NCBI RefSeq assembly: GCF_954871325.1
Contig: NC_088775.1
Location: 57,761,561 to 57,825,560 of the forward strand
DNA length: 64,000 nt
DNA from: Gordionus sp. m RMFG-2023
Lineage: Eukaryota; Nematomorpha; Gordioida; Chordodea; Parachordodidae
Reading direction: 5' to 3'
Numbering within the stretch: position 1 is the stretch's first letter; each line of letters starts with the position of its first letter. Positions 1 to 13,026 of the stretch are shown piece by piece. The notes under the pieces are model-generated. The model was given only the letters and a program-made list of their open reading frames with translations, made no database searches and had not been told where the DNA came from. The position numbers and the translations under genes were made by a program.

Positions 1-2739
1 TTTTTTACGATATGAATTTAATTATTTTCATATGTCTTTAAACTCGTATCACGTCAATACCGCGAAAATTTTACCGCGAAATGTATTATCGCGAATGTCG
101 ATTACCGCGAAAACATATATCGCGAATGCATTATCGCTAATGCATACTTATCCACTTACTTCTTAATAAATATTTCATCTTTATTATGTTTTTATATTTT
201 AAATATATTGGGAACAATAAATTTGTCACCTTATTGTAATTCCTAGCTGATAATATTTTTCCCGATCTCTATTTTTCTAAAGAAATTCTTTAAACTCACT
301 AGTTATATTGTAACTCATTTAGCAAGTTGAGACCTTTTTCAAAAAACGAGAAACCAGCATAATTGACGTTTCTATATTTATTTAACGTAGCGTTTTTAAA
401 TTTTTGTAACTCTAAAACACGTCATTTGCTATTTATGAAGTTTTGTATCCTCGGGAGAGATTGACCTCTAGTTGAATAGATCTATTGATTCGCTATCGAT
501 TGATACCCTATGTTAGACATAACTTATTTCATAAGACCAATAAAAGAACATTGGAAATTAATAATCACAATAAAATTAAAAAGAAATAAAACGAAACACG
601 CGTAAAACGCTTTTTAAAATAAGATTCCTCTTTATCACGGTAAAACGTGATAATACGGTATTATCATTCCTTAACTTAAAACCCTAATTTTTTAGTTATC
701 CCTTTAAAACCCGTGATGATCCCGGATAGTTCTGATCCCTTTAAAAATTACGACATATACAAAGTTATTTCCCTGTACAATGATATGTAATTTCATTCCT
801 GATATAGCATAAATTTTAGTCTCGATAAAAAAAACATAAGGTATAAATTTCATTGTAAGATGTGCAGGTAGGTTTTATCGTAACTAGTAGCTTCAACGAG
901 GAAATATTTAAATTATAACATGAATGTGTAATCCAATCGTTAATCTTTAAAATAAAATATGAAACAAAACTAGATGAGTTTATGTGATAGTTGATTGTCT
1001 GACCCAGTCTCTGGCCATAAGATATATAAGAATTATATTATAAATTAAAAATTACAATAAATATATTAACATCTAATTTTATCATATATTTTAAAAATTA
1101 TTATCTGGATGTTTATTCACCCAAGTTTTAAGCTTCATTTATTAATTAGACTAAATCCATGGACAACTTAATAGTATAAGGATAACGCTAAATAATACTA
1201 TACCTAACAGGATTATATATTTTATAACGATTATATTTTTTAAGAAAATTCGATTTAAAAATTTTTTTTATTTTGTCCCAACCATCACAGATTCTGTTTA
1301 CGTTGGGACACACATATGTGATAGTTGGGACACTCATGAAATTGAGGTCTAAATAAATTTTAATGCTTTTATTGGGGATAAAAACTATGAGGAGACAAAG
1401 ATTACATAGTTTCGATATGTGTCGCTTGACCCTGTCTAATGGCTATAAAATCTTGGTAAATTATAATTCTTATTTATTTATAATTTAATTGAATAAACAA
1501 AAACAATATATCAAAAGCACTGTTAACATCTTTTCTCAGAGAGCTAGATTAAGGCAGCATATCTTACGATAAACTCTTTAATGTTCAGGGCTAAAGTTGG
1601 GTAATGGTTAAATGTCGGCTACTTGCCGGAGAAAATATGTGAACATTAATAAGTTTAAATTTATAGTAGTTTCTTTCAAATTTGAACTGTTATATTTATA
1701 AGAAAACCCCTGAGGTCAAAGTGATAAACCTTCGGCTAAAAATTGGCTTAAATAGCTCAAAATATTGTAATTGCCCAACTATGTTCAGGAAAATAAAATC
1801 ATTTTCGATGATTCGAATGGGGAATTTATTTTTTTAGTTTTATTATTCTATTTAGGAACAATGATATTAGTTTATTAATACCGGTTCTTTATCTTGACCC
1901 ATTAAGACCAATATACTTTTGATGTTCAACAAATGATTCCTCCATCTTTTAAGAAGGTTTTTATCAGTTTTTAAAAAAACTAGCTGTAATTTTATACTAC
2001 CCTATATAATACCGTGAATATCTCTATCTTGGATGCCATTTTTTTTTTATCTTAGCGATTATTTATATGCATCACATTTTTTGTTGTTAAAAAACTGTTT
2101 TAATTTATTTAAATGTGATTTAAAAAAATAAAAAACATTAGGCTACATTTTTTTTACAAATCTCATTTTATATATGAGATGTCAACCATAAAATAATTGA
2201 CCTTCTTTGGGAGTTTTCTTTGAAATCATTTTGAATAAAAAAAATATAACAAGTGTTTTATATAACATAATTATAAATAAAAATATCAAAATACGCACGA
2301 AAATTAAATCTTAGATTTAAAAAAAACTAACAAAAAATAAATAAAATAAGAAAAAAATATTTAAAAGATTTTGTAATAATATTTTATTTTTTTTATAAAA
2401 TTAAAGATCTATTATTTTATGATTGACATTCATTTAACCAACGAGTTAATTTTTTTTTCCTTTTAAATTTATTCATTTATTTAAACTTAACCTTTGCTAA
2501 TGAATCTTCTTCTATAAAAAATTGATGAAATATTTCCCTATGATAAATTTAATTAATCCTTTAATACAGATTTAAAATCAGAGGGATATGATATATTTCT
2601 TTATTCATTATATGATACGAAGCCATTAAAAATGTCTGCGAATATTGATAATGAAATATTAATTTTCACCACGCAAAATTGATTTATTGATATTTTCTCA
2701 ACAAGTGTCGGAAAAATGCAAATGATTAACAAGACGAGA
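1..2739. other. AT-rich stretch without a recognised gene
   Basis: I see no coding region or mobile element with clear ends here. Positions about 55-150 hold a short cluster of related GC-containing motifs (accgcgaa, atcgcgaatgcat) that stand out from the AT-rich surroundings. A similar cluster lies at 13850-14040, mostly in the opposite orientation. The bases just before 2740 (atgcaaatgat followed by aacaaga) recur just after the hAT-A element, so the insertion site was a small imperfect tandem duplication. Confidence 0.5.
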
Positions 2740-3217
2740 CTCCTAACCAGGGCCGTAGCCACGGGGGGACCCCGGGGGGCCCGCCCCCCCCCAAAAAAAA
2801 AAAATTTTTGGCCCCCAAACCTGGCCCCCAGAAAAAATCTTCGGCCCCCCAAAAGTGGCCCCCAAAAATTTTTCTGCCCCCCCCCCCCAAATTTGAATTT
2901 TTTTTTTAGAATTGATTATTTTTATATTTTTAATATAAATTTTAAATATTTATTCAAAAATATTCAAAAAACATGTCTATTTAGAATTGATTATTTTTAT
3001 ATTTTTAAAATAAATTTTGAATATTTATTCTACAAACATATCTAGTTTGTAAAATTTTTTTTTATCCTGTTTTATTTTTATTTTTACCCAATATTAAATT
3101 ATCATTCATTCATTTTTTTTCATCTGTTTTTGTTGTGTATCACATTCTCTATAGGTATCACATTAATATTATAATATATAACCAGTTATTTTATTTTAGA
3201 GCGTTTATTTTAAAATT

Positions 3218-3346
3218 ATGAAGAAACAATCAATTATAAACTCTTATTTTAAGTTAAAGTTAAACAAATGTCAAGCAACATCACCTCTACAAACTACTAG
3301 TAATACTACATCAGAAATTTCAGAAACTGATTCTTCTCATAGTTAG
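3218..3346 (+). CDS. hAT-A transposase, candidate first exon
   Basis: An ATG-initiated frame of 42 codons begins MKKQSIINSYF, resembling the usual start of TTF-type hAT transposases (short basic start, then a Ser/Thr-rich linker; here the tail is SEISETDSSHS). A possible splice donor gttagt overlaps the end of the frame, so the true exon may stop a few bases before the TAG. It lies inside the hAT-A ends and on the same strand as the main transposase exons. No zinc finger or catalytic residue is in this piece. That it is exon 1 is inference from position and sequence style. Confidence 0.5.
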   Translation: MKKQSIINSYFKLKLNKCQATSPLQTTSNTTSEISETDSSHS

Positions 3347-3922
3347 TATAAATTTATATTATTATTTCATGACTTATATGATATTGATATAGGGCAATAT
3401 TCAGGGGCGGACTGGCGACCCTACGGCCTCGTGGGCATTTTTTTTATAGCGACCTCATTTTTATGGGGGCTTCGCCCCCATACCCCTAATTTTGTTTTGC
3501 CCGGCCTTTGGCCGGGGTCCCTTAAATGGCTTCTGAATTATATGATTTTTATAACTTCTTATTTTTGAAAATAGTTACAAACGATGTACATTTTAAAAAA
3601 AAAGAATAATGACATGATACTCATATATATTTTATTTCATAAAATTGCACATCTAAGATCATATTTATTGCACATATATTTTATATTAGATATAAAACAA
3701 TAATGCACTATAAAATTAAATCATACATCACATGTTAATTATAAAATAATACATAATACTCAATATATAAAATCAATTAATTTCACATAAAAAATTATTG
3801 CAATTATACAATATTGCACAGAAAATAAAATTGCTACCGCCGATCATATTGTAAATAGATATAAATAAGATTTAAATAAAAGAATTAATATAAATTTTAA
3901 GTTAATAAATCTCTCATTAACT

Positions 3923-5238
3923 TTGAACCTTTGCACAAATAAACAAGAATATCTTTTAGTTCAATCTGCGCTAAAAGTTCCCGTTCAACTGACATCATTA
4001 AAAATGCTTCTAATTTTTCTTGTCCTATATTTGGTCTCAGCCCATTTTTTTGTTCTCTCACAATTGACTTGCGTAAATGATAAAGTTAAAATGTATTCAT
4101 ATGCTAAAAATAAATCAGTGTAAGTGTATGCATATTGTATCTTTTAATAATTTCGTACACACATATTAAACACTTGTTACATCTATTATCACATTTTGAG
4201 TTAATATCATTTTGTAATATTCCATCTTCTTCATATGAATCCTCACTTGTACATACAATATCATTGTCCGTTTCATTTAATTCTTCCACTAAATCTTTGA
4301 ATACACTGGCAAATGAACACAATTCGTTACGTAATTTAACACTCGATATATTTGCCAATTGTGCCAGTTTTTCTAAGGCCTTTTCAGAAATACCTTTACT
4401 ATTTATACCCTCAAAATGCATTGGATGCAAATATTGCACATTCAAAATAAGCTCTTTATTCGCAGAAAACCGTTCCGACAAGCTGTTTATAATTTGATCA
4501 ATTATAGGACGAAATACTTCGACCCTATGAAGGTCAATCGATTCTTGAGGACGTTCATCTTGGCCTTCGTCACTATATATTCTCTTCACTTGTCCTATTC
4601 GATTTTTTGGCAGAGCAGTTTGTACCCAGATACTCTCTGGGAGCTTTAAATATGAAAGTGTTCCATTTAAATTAGAAGCCATTTTTGTTGTTTTATTTTC
4701 AATTGAAGTAATAGTTATAGATGGCACAGAAAACTTGGCATCTTCTATCATTTTCCACGCTGATAAAATATCTAAATTCTTAGTTTGAAGATATAATGAC
4801 AATGGCCTCATTATTTCAAAAATTTCTAAATATATTATAGAAGTATTTAGAGTCTTAAATTTACATAAATTATCAATCAAAGACTGTGCTTCTGGTGAGG
4901 GTTTTGCCTCAAATGATTTATTTCAATTATAAATTGTAAGGCACTTATCGTTATTGGAAGTAGGCTCTCTTTGCCATATATCCATCTAAGGGATTTTTCA
5001 TGTGGCCACCACCTTGTCTCTCCTATTTTTTGAAGTCTTCTCAACTTATTTTGGCCAGATGAGTTATTCTGTTTCACCCAAGCATCCATCCTTTTATATG
5101 ATTCACCAAAGAAAGTTGCTAGTCTGTTCAACAATCCAAATAAATTTTTGCCTTCAACATTATGGCATGAATCACATATACATAGATTTAATATGTGACT
5201 ATAACACCAAATATACAAACTACTTGGAGCCTGTTGTC
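3923..5238 (-). pseudogene. hAT-B transposase, C-terminal part
   Basis: Minus-strand continuation of the hAT-B gene beyond hAT-C. It reads APSSLYIWCYSHILNLCI and GETRWWPHEKSLRWIYG, both normal for the family. There is then a frame change near 4910, then KPSPEAQSLIDNLCKFKT through to a segment at about 4104. The dimerisation region follows at 3923-4100 (YILTLSFTQVNCER and, after a damaged stretch, KLEAFLMMSVERELL). Expected residues between NCER and the last block are missing, so a small deletion is likely there. Together with the insertion, this gives at least two independent breaks. Confidence 0.72.
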
Positions 5239-5390
5239 CAGGGATGCGAACCCGACAAAATTTTTGCCCGGGTTCGGTTCGGCTTAGGTTCAAGGTATAA
5301 AAAAAGGTGGGTTCGGTTCGGGTTCGGTTCAGGGAAATATTTTTGAACCCGGGTTTGGTTCGGGTTCGGTTCGGGTTCAAGAATTTTTGA
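5239..5390. repeat. Left subterminal array of hAT-C
   Basis: About ten overlapping copies of gggttcggttc-like 6- to 11-mers follow the left inverted repeat, mirrored by a similar array at 7995-8147. Such clusters near transposon ends commonly act as transposase binding sites. That role is inference here. They explain a short spurious open frame rich in Asn-Arg-Thr that overlaps the array. Confidence 0.7.
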
Positions 5391-5539
5391 GTTGATAAAA
5401 AAAATTCTATATTTAAATCATAATAAACTAGACATAAATTTGATATAAAAAATAAAAAAATTTTTTATTTATAGGCAAATATAGTTAAAAATACAAAGCA
5501 TATAGTCATGTATCAATTTTAAAAATTTTATTTAGACGT

Positions 5540-7522
5540 ATTAGCATAATATCTTCCAAGAGTTGTTCACTCATCCTCGATCTATGTGGTGAAAGAATGA
5601 ATTTCAAATGTGAAAAAGATCTTTCAACGCTAACCTATGTTAAATGTATTTAATGTGAAAATATGAAAAATTAACTTTGGGTTGCAGGAACAGCAAATAA
5701 GATTTTAGATAAAATATATAATTCAGGGTGTTCCAGCTTAGCAGACTCCCAAAATGCAAAATATTTTCCTTCTTATCTAATCTTTTATAATCGCTAAATC
5801 CAGTAATTATTGTTCAATACTTTTCTCAGCAATCGTTGGCCCTCTTTTAAGTATTTTCTCCTGCCTTTCTTTAAGTTGTATCAATTTCTCTAAATCATCT
5901 TCTTGTTCAATAACTTCATCGGAACTTATATCATCAGATAAAATCGGCGTTGTTAAGCTTTTAATTCGTCTCCATAAATTGACAAGATGCCTTTTCGCAC
6001 AAATCTTATCATCATCACTTAGTAATACCTGTAATATTTAAGGATTTTTATTGTTTATATTTAAATATTCCATAAAATAACAATTTTAATATAAATCTAA
6101 AATAATTAATTTACTAAGCTTTTAATTAACCTTGTATCTTGGGTCCAGGTATATGGCAGCTAAGAGAATTTCGTTCTTTATAAACCTTTCTTCTCTGTTC
6201 TTAAGACAAGAATATAGTAATTGAGCAAAATGGTTTGGATTTTTTTCCAGTTCGATGCAGCATCTTAACCATGCTGCATAAAAATCTGTCAGTGTTAACT
6301 GTTCAGATTGGAATTGTTTGGTTGCGATTTTTAGCGGTTTTAAAATTTTAACAATCGTTATTATCTCTTTCCAATCTTCAGTCAATAAATAATCAGATTG
6401 CTCTGAAAAAAAATCTTCGATATTGGGTTTTAGTAAAATCAGCCTTTCTAACATATCATGGGTTGAATGCCATCTGTGGCAATCTAACACAGGCTTAGGG
6501 AGTTACATATTTTTTAATAACTTTTGGTAAGTGGGATGTCTTAATTTTAAATTTAGGCTCCTAGCTTTTGCAATGGTTTCCACAATAGGTGATAATTCTA
6601 TAGCATCTTGAAGTGCCAGCTGAAGTGTGTGAGCTGCACACCGTACACTATAAATCGGATAGGATATAATAGTTGATAAAAAAGTATTTTGTATATCATC
6701 AATATCATATTTATATACATTTACATCCATATTTTCCTCATCTGCTGATTCACTTCTTATATCATAATCAGTTTCAGGTTGCAGGAGCTTTATAGCTCTT
6801 AAAAAATTACAACCATTATCAGAAGTAATTGTGTATATTTGTTCAATATTAATTTTAAATTTTAGTAAAATTTTTAATATATTCTCTTTTATATATTCTC
6901 CTGTACATCTCTCTTTCAGCTCTACAATTCCAAGAGTCCTCAAATTTATAATGGACTTTGATATAAATTGAATATTTACACCAAGAATTGACCTATCTAG
7001 TCGTTGAACTGCATCAACTTTTAAGCTTATTAATTTTCCTTCTACCTCTCTCGATATTTTGTCTCGAATTGATTGGGCTGTTTTATTAATAGTTCTGAAT
7101 AAATTTTCTTTGTTTATAACTAAATTGAGCCCAGATCGGAGTGGATTTATAATTCTTTGAAATCCCGAATCTTCAATAATTGATAAAGGCCCGCCATTTA
7201 CAGTAACAAGTTTTAGTATAGAACTCATCAAATCATTAGATGATATATTTATACTTATATGCTTTTTTGGAAAAAAGGTTTCTATATTAATTTTAGGTTT
7301 TTTTGCCAAAAACAATTCCTGATATTTGGTTTTTTCATTTAAATAATTTAAATATTCATTGTTGTGATTTCTTTCCAGGTGTCTTTCTAAATTTGACAAG
7401 TGATTACCAGACATTTTTACTTTGCAATATGAACATATTGATTTTTTTTCTATTGTATTAAGGGTAAAATGCTTATCAAATATGACTATATCTTTAATCT
7501 TAAATCTATAAAAAGAGAACAA
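5540..7522 (-). pseudogene. hAT-C BED-finger transposase, near-complete
   Basis: On the minus strand the frame from 7522 encodes a BED zinc finger (SICSYCKVKMSGNHLSNLER followed by HLERNH), then the catalytic region (LKVDAVQRLDRSILGVNIQF; ITSDNGCNFLRAIKLLQ; VRCAAHTLQLALQDAIE). A TAA at about 6500-6502 breaks it, and the same frame resumes as LPKPVLDCHRWHSTHDM to AIYLDPRYK at 6122. Downstream exon-like pieces hold an acidic segment (about 5800-6000), YFAFWESAKLEHPELYILSK and the dimerisation end VSVERSFSHLKFILSPHRSR (about 5540-5635), with a possible GT-AG intron between PAT and VSVERSF. The single stop in the main exon is the clearest defect. The missing length relative to the family seems small. 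Confidence 0.85.
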
Positions 7523-8147
7523 TTTTATGATTTCAGAATTAAAAAAGAGATATTTATAAATTTAATTTCATTTATAATATGCACTTCATTAATATCTTGT
7601 AAAAATTAATCTGAACCAAAAATAAATGATTAGCATATATAAATTTTAAAATCATTTTAATAAGTTCACAAAAACTGCCCTACATTTAACAATTTTTAAG
7701 TTAGATGTTTAGAATTTTTTAAATTAACAATATAATAATTTTTACTTTGATTTGTTAACCATTTTCTAATTAATAATCTTTAAGAATAATAAGATAAAAA
7801 TTTAAAAATAAATGGCGTAAATTAATTCAATTGTTTAAAATTTTTTAACACTCCAATAGGAATCGAGAATAAATTTAAAAATGGCATAAATGAATTAAGT
7901 TGTTTAAAATTTATTAACACTTCATTTAATTGGAAATTTGAAAATATAATATTTGTATTTACATATATTAATATATGATTTTAAATAATACACTGAACCC
8001 GGTTGAACCCGGGTTCAAATAAAATTCTTGGGTTCGGTTCGGGGTTTTGAAAATTTTATAAATGGGGTTCAGGTTCGGTTCGGGTTCAGAGTTTTTTTCT
8101 AAAAACCCGGGTTCACTTCTCCGGGTTTGGGTTCGGTTCGAATCCCT

Positions 8148-9470
8148 GCTGTTGTCTAATAAGAGCTAGCAACCCAACTAATTCACCCCTCATATTTGCC
8201 GCACCATTAAATAATTCTCCAATTATATTTCTCATTTGAATTCCATGTTTTAAAAAGCATTCACTCAAGATATCAAAAAATCCTTTTCCAGAAGAGTTTG
8301 TAACTTTTGTAAGTGCAAAAAGCCTTTCTGTTATTTTGCCATTATATATGTATCGTAGGCAAATAGTTGCTTGATCATAAACACTAATGTCTTGAGTACT
8401 ATCCATTTGCAAACTAAAACGTTTGTTACCAATCTCCTTTTTTATTAAATTCCTGATCTGATCAAGAACAACATCTATAACTTTGTTAACAGTTGTTTTC
8501 GACAACAAGGTTATGAGAGAACCTCTTCCCTTTGATTTTTCAGAGAGTTTAAGCTTTTTTTTTCTACGTTTGCTCTTTAAAATAGCCTTCTCTAAATGAT
8601 CTCTTAATATTTGATCATTTTTTGATATAATACGAATCATTTCCAGGAAATTCCCATGATTCAAATTTTCATTTACAAAGTGGCTAAGTGTTTCAGTAAC
8701 ATTTGATCCTCTATAGGGTAAGTTTTGTTTGCCTAAAAACTTTATTATTTCAAATATTTGTTTTATTATGTGGACATTGCTATAAATTTGTCGATTTTTT
8801 TCATTTAATATTTTAATACTAATTGAATTATCAAATGACTTATTTTTTGATGATCTGAGGTAGGCCTCGACAGCACTAATATGTACTTTTGTTTCATGTA
8901 TTTTAATTACTGAATGCATATGACGAAAATTTGTTGAGCCTGTTGTAAAAGTGTTTTCACATACTGCAAATGCCAGGCAGATTGAGCAGTACACAGCTTT
9001 GGCTTTATTGCACATTAGTTCTATTGTAATCCATTTTCTAGGTATTTTTTCATTCATTATCATTAGATAATATAATTTATCATATTCACTATTTATTGGT
9101 TGTATAGGATGTTGCATTAAGAATGCAAGTTTTTGTGGTATAGTAGCTGTTAATTGCAGCTTAAAATTTTCATGTTTATGCATATCCAATTCTGATAATC
9201 CACTTTGTGAAATATCTAAAGGCAGTATTGTAGTTGCTTCTGACAAGTGTGAGGATAATAAAGATGGAATTGCTGTAATTGTAGATTATGTATTTTCAGG
9301 GTGTGTGAATGATTTATCTGCTGTAATGGTTGGTAATATAGTTATAGGTGGGTGTGGCAATGATTGAACTGATGCAATAATAAAAGAAGATGTTGCTGAT
9401 AATGTAGTTGTTTCAGGTAGATGTGAATGGGAGGTTTTCCTTGTTTCACAATAATAAAATCACGATTTTT
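8148..9470 (-). pseudogene. hAT-B transposase, N-terminal part
   Basis: Read on the minus strand, an open frame of about 365 codons covers the TTF-like finger (KAKAVYCSICLAFAVCENT), the NLPYRGSNVTETLSHF segment and the DUF4371-type catalytic region (LQMDSTQDISVYDQATICLR; FNGAANMRGELVGLLALIRQ). Upstream, to about 9470, the same frame continues as a Ser/Thr/Pro-rich stretch with one stop, so the true start lies further up. The frame is cut at 8148-8155 by the hAT-C insertion and continues in frame at 5238 once that element and one TSD copy are set aside. The family is the hAT group often annotated as zinc finger MYM-type 1-like. Confidence 0.82.
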
Positions 9471-10352
9471 CACAATAATTCAAAACAAATCTTTATTGAT
9501 TAAAAATCTACCACCAGACCCACGTAATCAGGACAACACAATTTTACATACATTTCAAAAAATAGCTATATAAATATTAAATTAGATTTGTTTGCAAATG
9601 ATTAGTAAATTGTTGCAATCCAAATATTAGGTGAGATTTTAACAATCTGTGTTCGTTGAGTTAAGCTTAGTTAGTAATAATATAATAAAATAACAATAAA
9701 TTAATATTAAAAGAAACTTTAGAAAATCAAATTGATCAAAAATTTATTTATTAAAATTATTATTATACCTGGGTTTTATTTGATTTCTTTTCTTGAATTA
9801 AGAACAATACAATAACAAAAGTTTGCTATATTATTTCTACAATAAATGAATGTATAAAAATATAATATAATAAATTAATTAAAACTTAATTTACCCTCTA
9901 CTCGTAGTCAAGCTCAAAAGGAAACGATTCACTTCATTCGAAAAAAAAACAAGGAAAAGCACGTGATAATGATGTCTAGCGTCAAGCTACGTTATTAATA
10001 TTTTATGCATTCAAATATAGTAAATTACATGATAATTCTCAAGGAATGCGATATTAAAAATAAATAAATGATAAGAGAAAATATTATGGACATAATAATA
10101 TTATTTTTTTTCTAATCGGCCCCTTTTTTTATATTTTCCTCCGATCGGCCTCAAAATCGACATTTTCTCGCGGCCTCTTGGGCAAAATGCCCACCGGGTC
10201 TTATGGCCAGTCCGCCCCAATATTTGTATATTATTATTTAATATAATATATATATTTTATATAAGATAAGAGAAAGACATTTATTATTAATATTATCATT
10301 TTTGTATAATAATTTTAATTATTAAAATAAATATATTTACTCATATTTCAAG

Positions 10353-10578
10353 ATATGAATGAAGCTAATCTAGAAAATCAAGAGGAGGAAGATGGTAAAT
10401 AGTTTAAAATTTAACCCAAATTTTTCTATTTATATATTTTGACAATATGAATAGGAGTAGGAGATTATGGTGTTTCATTATTACATTTTGATTTTAAAAC
10501 AAATAAAGACGAAGAAGAGACTCAATCATCTTCATCTAGCAGCTCAGTCTCTCATTGTCAAGAAGCAACTAGTAATTG
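10353..10578 (+). CDS. hAT-A transposase, two candidate linker exons
   Basis: Two exon-like pieces can be joined in frame across a GT-AG intron. The first, 10353-10394, begins after an AG and reads MNEANLENQEEEDG up to a gtaaat donor. The second, from 10455 after atag, reads VGDYGVSLLHFDFK and then an acidic and Ser-rich tail to about 10578. The frame continues across the junction without a stop. The low-complexity acidic/serine composition matches the linker between the N terminus and the TTF finger of related transposases. The region lies just right of the hAT-B insertion, within hAT-A. No transcript evidence is available. Confidence 0.45.
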
Positions 10579-10848
10579 ATTTATAAATATAAAAATATTA
10601 TATTTTTTTGTTAATCTTTAAAGATATAATGTTTATGACTTTTTTCTAGTTTTTAATACTGAAATTTTACTGATCAACTTTACTGATAATCTTCATCAGG
10701 GTTGGGCACTACAGTAACTTGTATCTTAAATACAAGATAAATTTTGTGTTTGTTCATTTTCAGCATGCCCTTCCTTCGCCCATCCTGATGACCATTATTA
10801 TTTATGACCCTTTCCCTCATTACAATTTATTAATTATAATATTTTTAG

Positions 10849-13026
10849 TGTCAAAAAAGTCCTCTAATGGTTCAATTCAAATCCCTGGTGACCTTGGCCA
10901 GAATAAACCAAATCAAATCAAATTAAACAATTACGCGAAAAAAGATATCCATGGAAGGCAAAGATCATTTCAAAAATCATGGTATAGAGGCCGAGACTGG
11001 TTGGAGTATAGTGTAGAAGCTGACGCTGCCTTTTGTTTTCCATGTAGGAAATACTTGTGTAATCTAAGTGATGAATTTGGACAAACGGGATTCAGAAATT
11101 GGAAAAATGCGTTAGCTGCCAAGAAGGGACTGCTTAAACACGAGAGCTCAAAAGCTCATTTAAATTCAATTACAATATGGCATGATAAAAATCAAAATAT
11201 AAACAATGGTACAGAAATAACTAAAATGTTGGGAGGTGATCAAATTAATCGTAATCAATATTATATTAAATCAATATTTGATTTGATGCTGTTTCTTAGC
11301 ATACAAGAGCTACCTTTCCGTGGGACTGGTTCAACAAATATTACGGATGCTGCAAAAGATGAAAACATAATTTATTCTTCTGGACTATTTATAGCAATGT
11401 TTTCCTACACCATCCAAAAAGACCCTGAATTAAATAAAATTATGAAATTTATACCCCAAAATGCCCAGTATACATCACCACAGATTCAAAACGAAGTAAT
11501 ATCCATTATGGCAGATATGGTGCTTGAACATATTTCAGACAAATATAATAAAAGCGAGATGCCTTTTTTTTGTCTTAAGGCCGATGAGACAAAAGATGCT
11601 TTAGGTTGTGAAAATCTGAGCATAATAATTCGCTATATTTTTTCTGGAGAAATCCAAGAAAATTTAATAGGAATCATTAATTTAGAGTGTCTTTCTGCTG
11701 AAAGCATTACAGATTGCATTTTAAAGCAACTTAATGATCTAAATATTAATTCAGCTAATATAATAAGCCAGTCATATGATGGTGCAAACGTTATGTCTGG
11801 CCGAAATGGAGGAGTGCAAACACTTCTTCAAAAAAAAATTAATAAAAATGTTCCTTTTATACATTGCTACAACCACAAGTTGCATCTTGTGGTTCAAAAT
11901 TGGTATAATAATATTGTTATTATTTCTAATTTTTAATTTATCAAATGCATTGTATAATTTTTTCAGGCGTTTTAACGTATCCTGTAAATATACAGGCCAC
12001 ACCCTTAAGAGACTTTTAGACCAGAGATGGACTGGTCATTTAGAAACATCTCGCATTATTTATGAGAATTTTGAGGCTATTGGTGAAGTATTATTTTACT
12101 TTTCTAATAGAACTTTTAATTCCGAGGTTTCAATTCATGATTCAGTCGAAGCCTCTGGTCTTTTATCTCAATGTATTAATATAAATTACATTATATTAGC
12201 CATCATAATTTATGAGATATTAATTACAATAGATCCACTAAATAAGTATCTACAATCAGTAGGTACTAATTTAGTGGATGCTAAAAATTGTATTGATTTT
12301 ACTATCAATATATTAAAAAATAAAAGAAGTGATAATTCTTTTGCTTTGATTATGATTAAGGGTGAAAAACTTTTATCAAAATTTAATCTCACTCCCCAAA
12401 AATCATCACGGGTACGTAAAACGCCTAAAAATTTCCAAGATTTTTTAGTTGATAGCAAACTAGAATTCGATTGTGAAAAAGACTCCAATTGGAGTTCTTT
12501 AAAAAGGATATATTATGAAATTATAGATAACTTTGTGGATCGTTTTTTAGACCGATTTACAGAAGATGATTTTAATCTTTTTTCATCTTTTAATACATTG
12601 TTCCCCCTTGACCCTGATTATTTTTTATCAGATAAAATGGCCACATTAAAATCCCTGTTAAACTTAAATATGGAAACACTGCATCATGAAATGAAGATAG
12701 CAAAAGGATTGCTAGCTTCGGAAGCTAAAGAAAATCATAATTTTGAAAACATCTTACATATTATGTATAAAAAAAAATATAATCATGCATTTAAAGAATT
12801 ATATAAATGCTACTCAGCAGCGATAATCATTGGGATATCAACGGCTTCTTGTGAGGCCTCGTTCTCTACATTAAAGAGAGTTTTATCGAGCAGTAGAGAG
12901 TCTATGAAGGATAAACGTAAACAAAATTTAGTATTAATGGCGTATGAAAAAAGAATAACGCAGAATTTATCTTTTAGTTCATTTATATTAAAATTTAAAA
13001 ATAAAAATCGCCGTATTCTATTATAG
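10849..13026 (+). pseudogene. hAT-A transposase, TTF finger to dimerisation domain (one frameshift)
   Basis: The exon probably starts after the acceptor atttttag at 10848. It encodes the TTF-type zinc-finger region (YSVEADAAFCFPCRKYL), the DUF4371 region (KADETKDALG; QSYDGANVMSGRNGG; HCYNHKLHLVVQN) and, in another frame from about 11930, the rest of the catalytic fold (TLKRLLDQRWTGH) and the C-terminal hAT dimerisation domain (ISTASCEASFSTLKRVLSSS). The frame change falls near the run of T at about 11929-11933, where one extra base would explain it. An alternative is an in-frame GT-AG intron (gtataataat to ttttttcag), but that would remove the conserved LYNFFRR stretch, so I favour a frameshift. 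Apart from this, no stop is seen over about 2.1 kb, so decay is recent. Confidence 0.82.

Larger units (their letters stand above)
5239..8147 (-). mobile_element. hAT-C: third hAT, BED-finger type, nested in hAT-B
   Basis: The left end reads cagggatgcgaaccc and the right end reads in complement as cagggattcgaacc. The perfect 8-bp duplication ctgttgtc is at 5231-5238 and 8148-8155. Both ends carry dense arrays of gggttcggttc (about 5260-5385 and 7995-8140), strikingly GC-rich for this genome. The insertion sits inside the hAT-B reading frame. The transposase gene is on the minus strand with a BED finger and a normal hAT C terminus. It is interrupted by a stop but otherwise well preserved, which fits its being the youngest of the three. 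Confidence 0.92.
3402..10218 (-). mobile_element. hAT-B: second hAT, nested in hAT-A
   Basis: The left end reads caggggcggactggc and the right end gccagtccgcccc, an inverted repeat of at least 13 bp; the right copy seems to lack its last two bases. Flanks read aatattca on the left and aatatttg on the right, six of eight matching, consistent with a decayed 8-bp duplication. GC-rich subterminal text (gcctcgtgggcattt on the left, the reverse complement of gcctcttgggcaaaatg on the right) supports the pair. The transposase gene is on the minus strand. It is split by hAT-C and also has frame changes, so this copy is dead. It landed between candidate exons of hAT-A. Confidence 0.85.

Noticed and set aside
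2601-3045. Gly/Arg- or Pro/Lys-rich frames over the hAT-A left end
   Set aside because: They translate the C-rich inverted repeat and subterminal runs; composition is explained by the repeat.
4877-5380. First 40 codons of the frame starting MNPNRTRTKPG
   Set aside because: They translate the gggttcggttc array of hAT-C. Only the part from APSSLYIW onward belongs to the hAT-B transposase.
11900-11966. A GT-AG intron in the hAT-A transposase between LVVQNW and RFNVS
   Set aside because: It would be in phase, but would remove the LYNFFRR segment conserved in relatives; an extra base in a T run explains the frame change better. Kept only as an alternative.
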